Shown: positions 1-11,969 of the stretch, piece after piece
How the letters are laid out: every line of letters begins with the position of its first letter
Position numbering within the stretch: position 1 is the stretch's first letter
The notes under the pieces: model-generated
Told to the model about the DNA's origin: nothing
The model's input: the letters and a program-made list of their open reading frames with translations, nothing else
Databases searched by the model: none
Source of the DNA: Mycoplasmopsis agassizii
Lineage (GTDB): Bacteria; Bacillota_I; Bacilli_A; Mycoplasmatales; Metamycoplasmataceae
Assembly: GCF_002272945.1 (NCBI RefSeq)
Contig: NZ_NQMN01000001.1
Span: 567,945-631,944 of the forward strand
Length of the DNA stretch: 64,000 nt
Direction of reading: 5' to 3'
Program-made: the position numbers and the translations under genes

Positions 1-3000
1 GATTTATCATCAAAAGTTTTACCTGCATCGGTTGATGCTGCTGCTTGTCCTGTGAATTTTAAAAAGTATCTTAAATTTTTAGCAGTCATAAATTGAGGTT
101 CTAAATAAGAAAAGCCTTCAGTTTTATTTAATTCAAAATCACTTCCGTTAATTTGACCAGCATGTTTTTTAATATCAGTTAATTGATTTTTTTCTTGAGT
201 TGTTAAAGATGCTTCAACACTTTCAAAATCACTATCTTTTAAGGTTCCTTTTTCATCAACTGGATCTTGTGATTTTTTAAAGTAATTTAAAGTAGCGTTT
301 TTGCTAAATAAAGGATCAGTTGCATTTTCTAAATATGCACCAATTTTAACTTCCATTTTACCGCTTAAATCATTAGCAGAAATCTTAGTTGCCTTAATTG
401 TAAAATTACCGTTTTTAATCTCTTTGAAAAAATCCATTGGATTTACTTTTGAAGCAAAATGTTCATGGTGTAAATTAGTTCAATCTTTGATTTCAAAAAT
501 TTTCATGCCTTGATCAATTAATGCCTTAATTTGATCTTGTTCATCAAAACTAATACCATTATTAGTTTTGACAATTAAATTTGTTTTACTATTATTCGCT
601 AATAATGTTCTTTTATCATCCGATAAAACATAAGTAATTGTTTTCTTTGAACCTGCTCCAATTTTTACATCTGGATCAAAATAAACACTAAATGATTCTT
701 GCTTATCTTTAACTAATGAATTTAATAATTCTGAAATACGTTTGACAGAATCAGGTCCATCTGGCCCATTTTTATAAGAAAGATTTAGAGTATTATGTTG
801 TCAAGTTAATAATCTAAATTTACTTCTTCCTCTTGTACCTTGATTAAATAAATCTAGTAACTCATTTCTTACTTTTGAATCAATTGTTCTATCTCTAGAA
901 ATGCCACCTGATCCATCAACTAATTCTAGATTATATTTTTTTTCAAGTTTTTCAATTTCAGTTAATAAGAATTTTTCTAAAAAAGTAAAGCCTTCAGAGT
1001 TAACGAAAATACCTTTTGCATTTTTATTAAAACTTCTTTGATTATTAGTTACAAAAGTTTTAAATGTTTCTGAAGCTTCAGCTTCTTCTCCACGTTTTTC
1101 AAATCAAGTTGATTTATTAAAATCACCAATAGTAAAACTTTTTACTTTGGTGTTTTTTGCTTTAACATCAATAGTTAATTTTGAATTACTAAATGAGCCA
1201 AAATGAAATGAGAAAAAGCCTGTGCTTTTACTTTTAAAATGATCTTTAAAAAAGTCTTTTGTAAACACTTGTTCAATTGCAAAATTATTTTTTAATTTTG
1301 CATCATAATCAAAGTATTTAGTTAAATCAGCAATGCTAGTTGAATCAGTATAGCTAGTTAATAAGGTACTTAATTGTAATTTAGAAATTCATTCTCTAGT
1401 CATTAAAACTTTTGCTGATTTATCTTTTGAATATAAATAGAAAGTTAAAATTGCTTTATCAATATTATTAGGATCTAAAGTAACATCAACAAATTCTGTT
1501 TCATTTTCTTCTTTATCAGTTAAGTCAAAATAAGTTGTTCAATTATTTTGACTAACACTTGCTGAATAAAGTTTAATACCTAATTTAGTTAATTGTGTAT
1601 CACTAACTTTTTGACTTAACTTATATTTATTTAAATCATTAGCAATTATTTTTAATTCATCTTCTTGTGGATTTTTAAATCCATCAATTTCAAAATTATA
1701 TGTATCACTTGTGATATCTAAATTATCATGATATTTTAGTTTTAAATTAATAGCAATTTTATTGTCACTAATTTCTGTAAAAGAAAATTCAGTGACAACA
1801 TTTTTTAGATTTTCATTATCAAAATCTAAATTTAAAAAGTTCTTAATTTGATCACTAGTTAAATTATTATTAAAGTTTTTAGTTGCTAAATCATTTTTTA
1901 AATTTTGATCTTTTAGATCAATTTTTTGCTCTTTAACTCATTCAAGTGCTTTAGTTACTTGTGCTTGTTTTTCTTCATCAGTTACATAAACAAAATTAGT
2001 AATTTCAACATCATGTTTTTTAGAATTAGAAATTAAATTAGTTAATTCAAGTTGTAGAACTACACTCTTTGTTTTAATTTCTAAAATCTTTGCACTTAAA
2101 GTAATATCAGTTAAATTTGTATTAGTTGTATCAATATTTAAGAGTGCTAAAATTTCTGCACTTGGTTGTTGCAGATTAAAAACTAAATTAGGATTTTGAT
2201 TTTTTAAAGATTGATCTTTTAGATCAATTGCTAATGATGTTAATCATTGATTTGCATTTTTTAATTTAGCATTTTCTTGTTGTGATCTTAGATCTTGTGC
2301 TGTTAAAAATCCACTAATTGTTTTTTCAACTTTAGCACTTTGATTATATTGATCACTGACTGATAAACTTAATTTTACAGAACCATCATTTAGTTCAACT
2401 ACTTCAATATCAAGTGCTAAATTATTTGCTTCTAAATTTAAATCAGAGCGATTTAAATTTAATAAAGGTAATAAAACACTTGTTGTTTGTGCACTATTAA
2501 ATGTGTCTGAAGCAAGTTTTTGTTTTAAAGTTTGGTCTTTTAAATCAATTGTTAAATCATTTAATTTAGCAATAACTTTATCAATTTCTGCTTTTGAAGC
2601 ATCTAATCTTTCTTTTTGTTTAGTTGCTGATTCTGATTTAAAGCCGCTGATTTGTGTAGCAGTTTTTAAACTACTACTTAATGAATTTGTTAAAGTAAAT
2701 TCAATAGTAACATCTTGATCACCAATTTCTTTTACAACAACATTTAATGTTAAGTCAGCTAATTTTTCATTACTTGTATCTAAATTAAGTAAATTTAAAA
2801 TTTCTTCACTAGTTAATGAAGTAGTAAAAGTTTCTGAAGCAAATTGTGATTTTAAGGCTTGATTTTTTAAATCAATATTTGAATTCTTTAATCAGTTAAA
2901 TGCTTCATTTAATTTATTTTCAGCTTCTTGAGCAATGTGTTGTTCATTTGTTTTAAAGCCACCAATAGTTTTATTAATATTTTGTTTTTGTCCATAAATG

Positions 3001-4007
3001 TCAAAAATTTCGAAGTTAATTTGAGCAAGTCCATTTCCAATATTTGAAATAGAAATAGTTGCACTTAAATTATTGTTTGTTAAATTTAAGCTGTTTAAAT
3101 CAAAATTAATTAAGTCTAAAATTTTAGTTTGATTGTCATTAATAGTAAAAACTTCGTGAGAAAATTTTGACTTTAAAGATTCATCTTTTAAGTCAATTTG
3201 TGTATCTTGTAATCTTTTAATTACAGCATTAATGTTTTGTAATGATGCAACTCTTTTAGAATTAATTTGAAATTCTTCATCATGTTTAAAGCCACTGATT
3301 TGAAAATCATAAACTCTAACTTGACGATATTTATCTTCTAAAGTAACTTCTATAGTTGCACTATTATTTGATAAACTAACACTTCTAGTTTTTAATGTAG
3401 TTGTAAAATTTTTAAAAATATTTTGATCTAAATTAAGATCTAAAAGTTCTTTAAGTTGTGAATCACTTTGCCCGATATTAAAAACTTCATTAACAGTTTT
3501 TTGTTTTAAAGATTTATCTTTTAGATCAATTGAAGTCAATCTTAAATATTTAACTGCTTCATTTAATCTTTCTCAGCTTTTAGCTTTTTCCTGATTAGTT
3601 GTTACAAAGTTTGTAAAGTTTTTATTTCTGATAAAAGTTTTTTCAGGATCTTTATTATCAGTAATTGTAAAAATTAAACCAACAATTCCGTTTTGATCAT
3701 CGACATTTTGAACACGATAATTAACGGTTACATCAGTTAAAAAATCTGAAGGAAAATTAAATGAAACTAATTTAGAAATTTGTTCTTCAGTTAAAGAAGT
3801 TTTAAAATTTTCTGATGGAATTTCTTGTAACATGGTTTCATCTTTCAAAGTCACATAAGTTGTGAAATTATTATCATTTTGAAAATCTTGATAACTCTTA
3901 TTTGAATTATTTTGTGCAGTTGGTGTACAACTAATTGCTACTGCAGTTGCTGCACTTGTTACTGTCAGTGCTGACAAAAAGAAAATATTTTTTTTAATTT
4001 TTTTCAT
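1..4007 (-). CDS. Large lipoprotein with tandem Lipoprotein_17-type repeats (3' end outside window)
   Basis: A surface lipoprotein of at least 1335 residues that continues beyond base 1. The N-terminus is a typical mycoplasma lipoprotein signal: lysines, a hydrophobic stretch, then Cys27 in AISC. It is followed by about seven units of roughly 105 residues, each beginning with a version of IDLKDxxLK and an aromatic F about nine residues later. The units start near 3836, 3525, 3195, 2875, 2548, 2228 and 1925. This matches what I know of the lipoprotein-associated domain PF04200. The C-terminal 500 residues (from about 1700 downwards) lack the repeat motif and I do not recognise them. RBS AAGGAA lies upstream of the ATG. 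Exact role is unknown; surface exposure is inferred from the lipobox. Confidence 0.88.
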
Positions 4008-4145
4008 GTTTATTTATTCCTTAAAAATCTCTGTATTGATTTATTTTGTAAGTCAATTATTTTAATAATTGCTAATCTCTCTTATAGACTAATTTTTACA
4101 TATTTTTGCCGTTCCTAAACAAAATATTTTTTATTTTTTATTTTT

Positions 4146-4206
4146 GAAAAACCCCTAAAAATAGGGGGTTTTGCATTTTTAGAAATAAAAAAATCCCATA
4201 TGGGAC
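4146..4206 (-). terminator. Tandem terminators after the first BrkB-type gene
   Basis: Two consecutive hairpins on the minus strand follow the stop at 4207. The first is AAGTCCC/GGGATT directly before a T-run (about 4188-4206). The second is AAAACCCC/GGGGTTTT with a T-run (about 4146-4175). They separate the membrane-protein genes from the large lipoprotein gene. Confidence 0.7.
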
Positions 4207-5331
4207 TTACAAAGAAAAATTCTTTTTATTAGTATATTTGCTAACTGTTCTAAGCGAATGAAATGTTTTATAATAAGCTTCATTTGCAAGCACTCCTGCA
4301 TATAAAAAATAAGAGAAGAATAAAACAAAAGTACCTGCGAAAAAAATAACAGCCATAAATGATAAGACATTAAAAGAACTTGTTCTTACAATTGCTTGGA
4401 ATATTAAAGTTAAAATTCAGATAGGAATTAAGGCAACAAAAATACCTGGTTGAATATGTGAAAATCTTAGTTTAAATTTAGGGGCAAATTTAAATAAGAA
4501 TAAAAGCATCAAGTAATAAAAAACAGCTGTTGTCGGCATAAAGGTTAAATAAAAAATTGCTTCATAAGCAGGTCCATCATATAACCTGTCCATTTGACTA
4601 ATGAAAACTACATAACCATTTAAAAATAAATTAAGCTTGAAAATTATGACAATAATTATGAACATTCCTTTAAGCCGGTTAATCAATATATTACCGTAAT
4701 TATCATGCTCATAAATATAAGACATTGAATATATTAGTCTTGAATATCCGCTTGATGAAATTCAGATTAAAGATAAAATTAAAAGAAGAATTGTTCAAGG
4801 ACCACCTGGAGCATTTTGGAGAATAGCAGAAATAGATAAATGAGTAATGCTTACATCTCCAGGGAAAATAGAATTAATAGTTCTACTTAAACCAGGGATG
4901 ACTCTGTCATAAATATTATTTAATAAAATCTCTCCATATCCTTCAATTAAATTTACAAATAACGTGACTATGAGAACAACAGGTACAAAGGATAGCAATA
5001 GATAAAATGAGGTTGCTAAAGGAACAAACGTAAAATCACGTGAACTAAGTTTTGAATAAGTACGATCTATTAGTTCTGAACGTTTTTGTTTGTTTTTGAT
5101 TTTTGTTTTAGAAACAAAGATACCTAATGAAACTAAAATAATTAATTTAACTATTCTTTCTTTTACATTAAAACCACGGTTAATATTATTAATTACTTTA
5201 CGATCAACTCATGATTTTTTCAAGAAAGAAAATAAACTTTTTTTGTCAAGATCTCCATAACGTGGTGTGCCATAATTTGATCATCCACTGTTAATTTGTT
5301 TTCTTTTTCTTCACTTTTTTAATCAATTCAT
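4207..5331 (-). CDS. YihY/BrkB-family membrane protein, copy 1
   Basis: A 374-residue integral membrane protein resembling the YihY/virulence factor BrkB family (once misnamed RNase BN). A basic cytosolic N-terminus of about 100 residues precedes roughly six membrane segments. The motifs PLATSFYLLLSFVP and YIYEHDNYGNIL fit the family. The family's transport role is not firmly known. It lies 249 bases downstream of a close paralogue (5581-6702), with which it aligns over its whole length, so the pair arose by tandem duplication. ATG at 5331 is chosen because it starts the segment shared with the paralogue. The RBS is weak (GGTGA). Three Trp codons in the first 20 residues are UGA. Confidence 0.82.
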
Positions 5332-5567
5332 TATTAATCACCAAGTTTTTATTTTAACAACTTTTTATAATTTTAACTATTTATTATTAAATATCTTTTA
5401 CGGTAGTTATTATTTAATAAATAAAAAATTTATAAGTATATTTTTTTATAAATATTATGAAAATAATGTTTAGAAATTAAAGAATGTAAATAAAATCAGA
5501 TAATTAGAAAACGAAAAATCTGCGATACTAATTTTTAGATCAACTTTTGAATATATTTAAATAAAAA

Positions 5568-5583
5568 AGTCCCTAAGGACTTA
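5568..5583 (-). terminator. Terminator overlapping the stop of BrkB-type copy 2
   Basis: Stem AAGTCC with loop CTAA and arm GGACTT, followed on the minus strand by TTTTTTAT. The hairpin overlaps the TAA at 5581-5583. It suggests the two copies are transcribed separately. Confidence 0.65.
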
Positions 5584-6702
5584 AATAGAAAAATTTTTTC
5601 AGTTAGTATATTTGCTAACGGTTCTCAGTGAATAAAATGTTTTATAATAAGCTTCATTTGCAAGCACGCCTGCATATAAAAAATAAGAGAAAAATAAAAG
5701 AAAGGTGCTAGCAAAAAATATAACAGAAATAAATGATAATAAATTGAACGAGCTGGTTCTAACAATGGCTTGAAATACTAAAGTTAAAATCCAAATAGGG
5801 ATTAGTGCAACAAAAATACCTGGTTGAATATGTGATAATCTCAATTTAAATTTAGGTGCAAATTTAAATAAGAACAATAATAAAACATAGTAAAACAACG
5901 CAGTTATTGGCATGAAAGTAAAATAGAAAATTGCCTCATAAGCTGAACCATCATATAGTTCATCTATTTTGCTAACAAAAACTACATAAGCCTCCATGAA
6001 TAACGTAAGTAACAAAATTATCACAATGATTATAAAAATTCCCTTGATGCGATTCATTAAGATATTACCGTAATTATCATGCTCATATATATAAGACATT
6101 GAATATATTAATTTTGAATAACCTGCTGAAGCTACCCAAGTTAATGCTAGCATTAGAAAAATTATCGAAATAGCGCTTGCAGAAGACTTTTCAAAAACGA
6201 CAGAAATGGACAGATTAGTAATGTCTGCATTTCCAAAAAGCGACCTAATTGTATTGCTTAAACCAGGGATTACTCTGTCATAAATATTATTTAATAAAAT
6301 ATTACCATAGCCCCCGATTAAATTAACGAGCAAAGTGACAGCAATAGTCACGGGTACGAAGGAAAGTAATAAATAGAATGATGTAGCTAAAGGCACAAAT
6401 GAAAACTCACGTGAACTAAGTTTTGAATAAGTACGATCTATTAGCTCTGAACGTTTTTGTTTGTTTTTTATTTTACTTTTAGAAACAAAAATACTTAGAG
6501 AAATTAAAATAATTAATTTGACAATTCTTTCTTTTAAATTAAATCCACGGTTAATATTATTAATTACTTTACGATCAACTCATGATTTTTTGAAGAAAGA
6601 AAAAAATCCCTTTTTATCAGGATCTCCATAACGTGGAGTACCGTAGTTGGATCATCCTTTATTAATTTGTTTACGTTTTCTTCACTTTTTTCATCACTTC
6701 AT
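5581..6702 (-). CDS. YihY/BrkB-family membrane protein, copy 2
   Basis: A 373-residue polytopic membrane protein, full-length paralogue of the gene at 4207-5331. It has the same basic N-terminus (residues 1-100), then about six membrane helices beginning near residue 103, with short charged C-terminal tail KNFSI. The ATG lies two bases after the gatB stop, and the last codons of gatB (GGTAAG) supply the RBS, so it is probably translated from the gatCAB transcript. Copy 2 is the operon-linked copy; copy 1 may be the derived duplicate. Function is unknown beyond the family label. Confidence 0.83.
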
Positions 6703-6704
6703 AA

Positions 6705-8129
6705 TTACTTACCAAATTTTAGTCTTAATAACTTTTCAAGAATTTTATTGCTAATTATTGGATGAGCCTGAGTAGATGTTTTTTTCATTAATAAACCGAG
6801 AAGTAATTTATTGACTTTCTCTGGTTTTTCTAAATATTCATTAACAACTTTTTCATTCTCCTGCATTAATTCTAGTAAATATGATTCAAGAATTTGCTCA
6901 TCTTTAATTAAAAAGTAATTATTACTTTTAATAATTTCATCTAGATTATCTGTATTATTAACTAATAAAGGAACAATTGCTTTAAAGTGTTTTGCAGATA
7001 TTTCTTCGTTATTTAGCCTTTTTAAAAGGTCCTCAAAAACAGTTATTTTGATACCTAAATCAACAACGTGTTTTTGTGTTTTGTTAGCAAGTGAAACAAC
7101 TTCAGAAAAAAATAAATTCGCTAATTTATCTCTTTCTGTGTATTTTATATTGTCAAAATAAGTTGCTAATTTTAAATCATTGACAAGTGCAGTAATTTGA
7201 ATTTGATTTAATTTTTCTTGTTCATATCTTGCTTGTTTTTCTCAAGGTAATTCATTGATTTTAATATTATCAATTGTGCTCTGAGAAATTTTGATAGTTG
7301 GAATATTTGGATCTCTAAAATAGCGATAGTCAATTGCATCGCTTTTTGCTCTCATAGTAATAACTTCTTGTTTTGATTCATCAAAACGTTTTGTAACTTG
7401 ATCGACAGTCTTATTTTCTAAATAAGTTTTAGTTTGATTTTGAATTTCTAGATCAATTGCTTTTTTTACATTACTTAAAGAATTTAAATTCTTAATTTCT
7501 ACTCTGTTACCATAACCTTGATATCCATAAGGTCTTAAACTAATATTGATATCTGCTCTTAAACCACCACGATCCATTCTTGCTTCAGAAATATCTAAAG
7601 CAAGTGCAATCTTACGAATTGTATCAATATAAGCAATTGCTTCATCAGCACTTCTGATAATTGGTTTAGTTACAATTTCAATTAAAGGTACACCTGAGCG
7701 ATTAAAATCGTGCAGAATTTTTGTATCAGTAATTGTCTGTTTTGCAGTATCTTCTTCTAAATGAAATCTTTCAATTTCAATATTTTTTTCTTGACCATTA
7801 ACATTAATTAATAATGATCCATTTTGTGCAATTGGATGAAATTGTTGTGTAATTTGATAACCCTTTGGTAAGTCTGGATAGAAATAATTTTTTCTATCAA
7901 ATCTGACAAGTGGATCAATTTCCATTTTTAACGCTTTTGCTAATTTAATTGCTTTAACAATTGCTTGCTTATTTACAAGTGGCAAAGTTCCAGGATAAGC
8001 TAAATCAATTGGGTGAACATTTGTGTTTGGCTCATCATTAAATCTATTAGGTGCAGGTGAAAACATTTTTGTTTTTGTGTTTAATTCAATATGAATTTCA
8101 ACACCAATTATTACTTCAAAATTACTCAC
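6705..8129 (-). CDS. gatB: Asp-tRNA(Asn)/Glu-tRNA(Gln) amidotransferase subunit B
   Basis: 474 residues, the usual GatB length. GatB binds the mischarged Glu-tRNA(Gln) or Asp-tRNA(Asn) and activates the acyl group for transamidation with ammonia from GatA. The signature GVEIHIEL is at residues 9-16, and the segments YPDLPKGYQITQ and ADINISLRP are characteristic. The C-terminal helical and tail domains (YqeY-like) are present down to the stop at 6705. The start is GTG at 8129, inside the last eight bases of gatA, so the two are translationally coupled. No glnS can be seen in the window. Confidence 0.96.
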
Positions 8130-9453
8130 TTTTTGCTCCTAAAAATTCTTCAAAATATAACGCAATATTTAATAGTTTTTGATCTTCTTTTAGTTTAGTA
8201 TCAATTGCTAAACCTACTGGTAAATTATTAACTTTGATTCAAGGAATTACAATTGAAGGAACACCTGATAAATTAGCATTTGTAAGAATTCATTGCATAA
8301 AATTTGGCTTCTTATTTTCGCCTTCAATTAATGGTGCAACATCATCTGAAGCAGGGTAAACAAAAGCATCATAATCTTTTAATTTTGAACTCATATATTC
8401 AGTAATTTTTTGTCTCATTTTTTGAGCATTATAAAAGACATCATTAATATGATCTACACTTAAAAATAGACTTCCTAAAGTTAATCTTCTTTGAACCATT
8501 TCACCAAAAAAATCACTACGAGAATTTGTAACAATTTCTTCTCAATTTTTTCCTTTAGTTTTATTTCCAAATTGTAAACCTTTAATGTTAGCTAAATTAC
8601 TTGTTGCTTCAGAATACGAAAGAACATCATAAACTGTCTTAATATGATTTAAAAGTTCTTCATCTAAATCTAAAAAATCAACTTCTATATTTTCTTTTTT
8701 TAGTTTTTCAGATAGTTCTAAATAATTATTTTTAATGTCTTTTTGTAAATAATTTAAATTGCCTAAAAAGCCCAATTTTAGGGGCTTTTGAAAACTAATT
8801 TGCTCATCTAAATCAACCCTAATTGAGGTCATATCTTTATTATCTTTTTTAAATAAAACTTTAGATAAAACAAAAGCATCATTTACATTATGAGTAAAAT
8901 ATGCAACTGTATCCATGCTTGACGCATAAGCAAAAAGACCATAACGAGACACTGCTCCATAAGTTGGTTTAAAACCTACAAAACCATTATAACCTGCAGG
9001 ATTACGAACGCTATCTCCTGTATCTGATCCAATGCTAAAAGCAACATTATAATACATTGAAGCAACAGATCCTGATGAAGAACCACCAATGATTCTTTTA
9101 TCATCTTGAGGGTGTTTAATTATTCCGTATCCACTGAATAATCCACTACCACCTAAACCAAATTCATCAGCATGAACTTTAGCAACTAAAGAAGCACCTT
9201 GATTAATTAAAAGGTCATAAATTTCTGCATTATAAAAAGGTTTAAAACCTTTCAAAGTTTGACTACTTGATTGCGTAATATATTCAGCAGTTGCATAGTT
9301 ATCCTTTAATGTAAAAACAGCTTTTTCTAGTAAGCCTGATTTTAAATTTTTTTCATTTTTTGCAAGTGCTGAAACAACATTATTTTGATCATCTTTTAAT
9401 GATTTATATGCCTTATCAAAATCACCTAAAACTGTTAAATTATTCTTCATCAT
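8122..9453 (-). CDS. gatA: Glu-tRNA(Gln) amidotransferase subunit A (amidase)
   Basis: 443 residues, amidase-signature family. It releases ammonia from glutamine for the GatB kinase/transamidase site. The Ser-cisSer-Lys catalytic set is visible: Lys50 in FTLKDN, the Ser cluster GGSSSGS at 123-129, and Ser148 in GSDTGDSVR. The usual GSDTGGS has Asp147 in place of the second Gly, a minor oddity. ATG-ATG lies at 9453/9450, inside the end of gatC, with AAAGGA as RBS within gatC. The 3' end overlaps gatB by eight bases. Confidence 0.95.
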
Positions 9454-9751
9454 TTTGTCCTTTTGGAAGAACTAAAAAACCATTTTCATGGTCATATGCA
9501 TTTTCAAAAACTTGTTCTTTTTTTAATAAATTAGAAGTTTCAATTTCATCTTCTCTTAAATCTTCAAAACTAATTTCAGGTGCTAATAATTCTTGCTTTC
9601 TTGGAAAATCAGAAATATCATCTGCCATGTTTTCTAGATTATTAAAAATCTCATCATATTCAATCATGATGGATTTTAAAGTTTTATCATTTGTTTTAAA
9701 ATGAGCAACATGTGCTGTATGTTGTAAAATTTTACTGCTATCTTTTTTCAT
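9440..9751 (-). CDS. gatC: Glu-tRNA(Gln) amidotransferase subunit C
   Basis: A 103-residue protein in the gatC-gatA-gatB order, overlapping gatA by 14 bases. GatC is a small stabilising subunit wrapped around GatA and GatB. The sequence has the family's two-helix N-terminus (HTAHVAHFK..., then IEYDEIFNNLENMADDI) and an extended acidic linker. Similarity is weaker than for GatA and GatB, as usual, and position in the operon supports the call. RBS AAGGTAAAA precedes the ATG. Confidence 0.88.
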   Translation of the reverse strand: MKKDSSKILQHTAHVAHFKTNDKTLKSIMIEYDEIFNNLENMADDISDFPRKQELLAPEISFEDLREDEIETSNLLKKEQVFENAYDHENGFLVLPKGQNDEE

Positions 9752-9761
9752 TTTTACCTTG

Positions 9762-10616
9762 TTATCATTTTGGAAAATCTATAAATTCCAAATCATTTAA
9801 ATATTCTAATTCATCTTTTAAATCATGGAATTTAATTAAGTGTGAATGTAAATAAACACGCTTATCTTTTTTACCACCATAATTTACATCACCAAAAATT
9901 GGGTAACCAAGTTTTGATAATGTAACTCTAATTTGGTGTTTTCTACCTGTTACTAATTCAGCATAATGATGTGGTGCTTTATCATATAAAATGGTAGTTG
10001 CTTCTTTAGTGTTACCTTTTGCTTCATTAAATAATTCAGCTCGCTGTCTTTCAGGATTATAAAAATGGTGAAATGTAACTGTCTTAATTTCACCTTCTTC
10101 TAAGAAAGGAATGTTTGATTTATAAAGATAAACTTTTTTAATATTTTCTTGTTGTTTTAAAGTTCTTAAAGCGTTATAACTTTTGGCATAACAAACTAGA
10201 CCTGTTGTTTTTTTGTCCAAACGACCGATTGATGAAGGCACAAAACTATCTATCTTGACAAATTTTAAATATTTTAAAACTTGATTATCAAGTGAATTGG
10301 TGCTATCGTGCATGTCTACGTTATAAGGCTTATTAACAATTAAAATATTTTCATCTTCAAAAATAACGTTGAATTTAACTTCAACGTTTTTGATAAAGGC
10401 TTGTCTTTTTTTACCTGCTTCAATGCCATAGATTAAAATTAAATCGCCTTCAGAAACTGAAAGTTTTTTATCATTAGTTCTAATGCCATTGACTTTAATA
10501 TCTTTTTCACGAAAGAGTTTTTCAATTCGTGAAATTGGAACATTATTTAAATATTCTTTAACAACTTTAAAAAGAATTCTGCCTTGATCATTTGAGGTTG
10601 CATTAATCGTAAACAC
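9762..10616 (-). CDS. RluA-family 23S rRNA pseudouridine synthase (RluC/RluD type)
   Basis: 284 residues. An N-terminal S4 RNA-binding domain (about 13-70) is followed by the RluA catalytic domain. The catalytic Asp is Asp134 in GRLDKKTTGL. Other family motifs are NKPYNVDMH (RluA NKPxGxxxH) and TGRKHQIRV. It isomerises uridines in large-subunit rRNA; the exact target position cannot be told from sequence. The start is GTG at 10614-10616, sharing one base with the scpB stop TAG. The last codon before TAA is UGA (Trp). It is followed after 10 bases by gatC. Confidence 0.9.
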
Positions 10617-11227
10617 TATTCTTCTCTTTGAGATTGATATAGTGAGAAATTGCTTTCTTGAGTATTATCCATCTCAACATCTAAAAATTCAAATTCTTGT
10701 AAACGTGGTAAATCGTGTAATGATTTAATTTTAAAATAATCATAAAAACGATTTGTTACACCATATAAAATTGGATTACCTGGAGTTGAAGCAATTCCGA
10801 CTTCTTCAATTAATCCTTTTACTAATAAAGTATTAAAAACTTGATCAGAAGAAACCCCTCTAATTTCAGATACTAATGAGCGAGTAACTGGTTGTTTGTA
10901 AGCCACAATTCCCACTGTTTCTAAAGCTGCTTTTGATAATTTTTGAGCATTGTTAAAACTCACAAGTTTACCAATATAATCTTTCATGCTTTCTGCTGTA
11001 GCGATTTTAAAAACTTCATTAAATTCAAAAACTTTTGTTCCTAAATTTAAAGCGTTATATTGTTCTTTAAAATCTCTTAATAATTTTAAGGCTTCTTTTG
11101 TGTTGAATTGATCTTCATCATCAGTTGTTGAATCAAAGTTTAAAACTTTTTTTACTTGTTCAACTGACACACCTTCTTCACCCTGTACATAGGCAAGAGC
11201 CTCGATAATTCTACTGTAGTTGTTCAT
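10616..11227 (-). CDS. scpB: Segregation and condensation protein B
   Basis: 203 residues from the ATG at 11227. This start is preferred over an in-frame ATG 42 bases earlier because AAAGGAG stands eight bases before it. ScpB forms the Smc-ScpAB condensin with ScpA and has two winged-helix domains; RSLVSEIRGVSSDQVFNTLL is the characteristic stretch. It starts 17 bases inside scpA and ends on the GTG of the pseudouridine synthase gene, the gene order seen in many Firmicutes and Mollicutes. Confidence 0.93.
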   Translation of the reverse strand: MNNYSRIIEALAYVQGEEGVSVEQVKKVLNFDSTTDDEDQFNTKEALKLLRDFKEQYNALNLGTKVFEFNEVFKIATAESMKDYIGKLVSFNNAQKLSKAALETVGIVAYKQPVTRSLVSEIRGVSSDQVFNTLLVKGLIEEVGIASTPGNPILYGVTNRFYDYFKIKSLHDLPRLQEFEFLDVEMDNTQESNFSLYQSQREE

Positions 11228-11969
11228 ATGCTTCTCCTTTTGAAATGTAGATTTTTCCAAATTGTTCATCTTGTCTTAGAACAATTTCTTGTCTTCTAGA
11301 TAAATCTAGAACAGCCATTAAAGTAATTACAAAATGACTTAATGAAGGTAAATTAAAAATTTCTTCAAAAGTTAATTCACCTTTTTCTAAAAATAATTTC
11401 TTAATATAAATTATTTGATCAGATGGTGTTAATTTGAAATTTTCAAATTTTGCTTGTCTTAATTTAACTGCAAAATTTCTTTCAAACATCTGTCTTAAAA
11501 CAATTGCAATTTGCACTGGAGATGAATGCCCATCTAATAAGGTTTCATCTTTTTCTAATTCAAATTCTTGAATGTTATCTTGCTTTTTAATAAAGATTGC
11601 TTTACGATTAATTTCTTTTAATTTTAAGTCTTCAATCACTTCTTGAAAGGCTTTATATTCAGCTAATCTTTGAAGAATTTTTTGGCGATCAATTTCGACT
11701 TCTTCAGGTAGATCTTTAGGGTTTAAAATTAAGGCTGCTTTAATTTGTAAAAGTGTTGCAGCCATTAATAAATAATCACTTGCAAGGTCAATTTGTTGCT
11801 CTTGTAAATTATGAATAATTGCTAAATATTGTTCAGCTAATTCAATTAAATTTATTTCTTGAATATCTACTTTTTTATCTTTAACAAGTGAAAAAAGTAG
11901 ATCAAGCGAACCACTATAATTTCCTATATCAAAAACATATTCAGTTGGTTTTTCTAATTCGTTACTCAT
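11211..11969 (-). CDS. scpA: Segregation and condensation protein A
   Basis: 252 residues; kleisin subunit of the Smc-ScpAB complex that compacts and separates sister origins. The N-terminal motif GSLDLLFSLVKDKKVDIQEI and SDYLLMAATLLQIKAALIL are strongly conserved. The C-terminal winged helix binds Smc. ATG at 11969 has AGGAG eight bases before it, so it is preferred over an upstream in-frame ATG. It overlaps plsC by eight bases and scpB by 17 bases. Confidence 0.94.
   Translation of the reverse strand: MSNELEKPTEYVFDIGNYSGSLDLLFSLVKDKKVDIQEINLIELAEQYLAIIHNLQEQQIDLASDYLLMAATLLQIKAALILNPKDLPEEVEIDRQKILQRLAEYKAFQEVIEDLKLKEINRKAIFIKKQDNIQEFELEKDETLLDGHSSPVQIAIVLRQMFERNFAVKLRQAKFENFKLTPSDQIIYIKKLFLEKGELTFEEIFNLPSLSHFVITLMAVLDLSRRQEIVLRQDEQFGKIYISKGEAYEQLQ

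Noticed and set aside
2503..2718. Plus-strand frames opposite the large lipoprotein (and similar shadows elsewhere)
   Set aside because: They have no RBS or family features and lie wholly antisense to well-supported genes.
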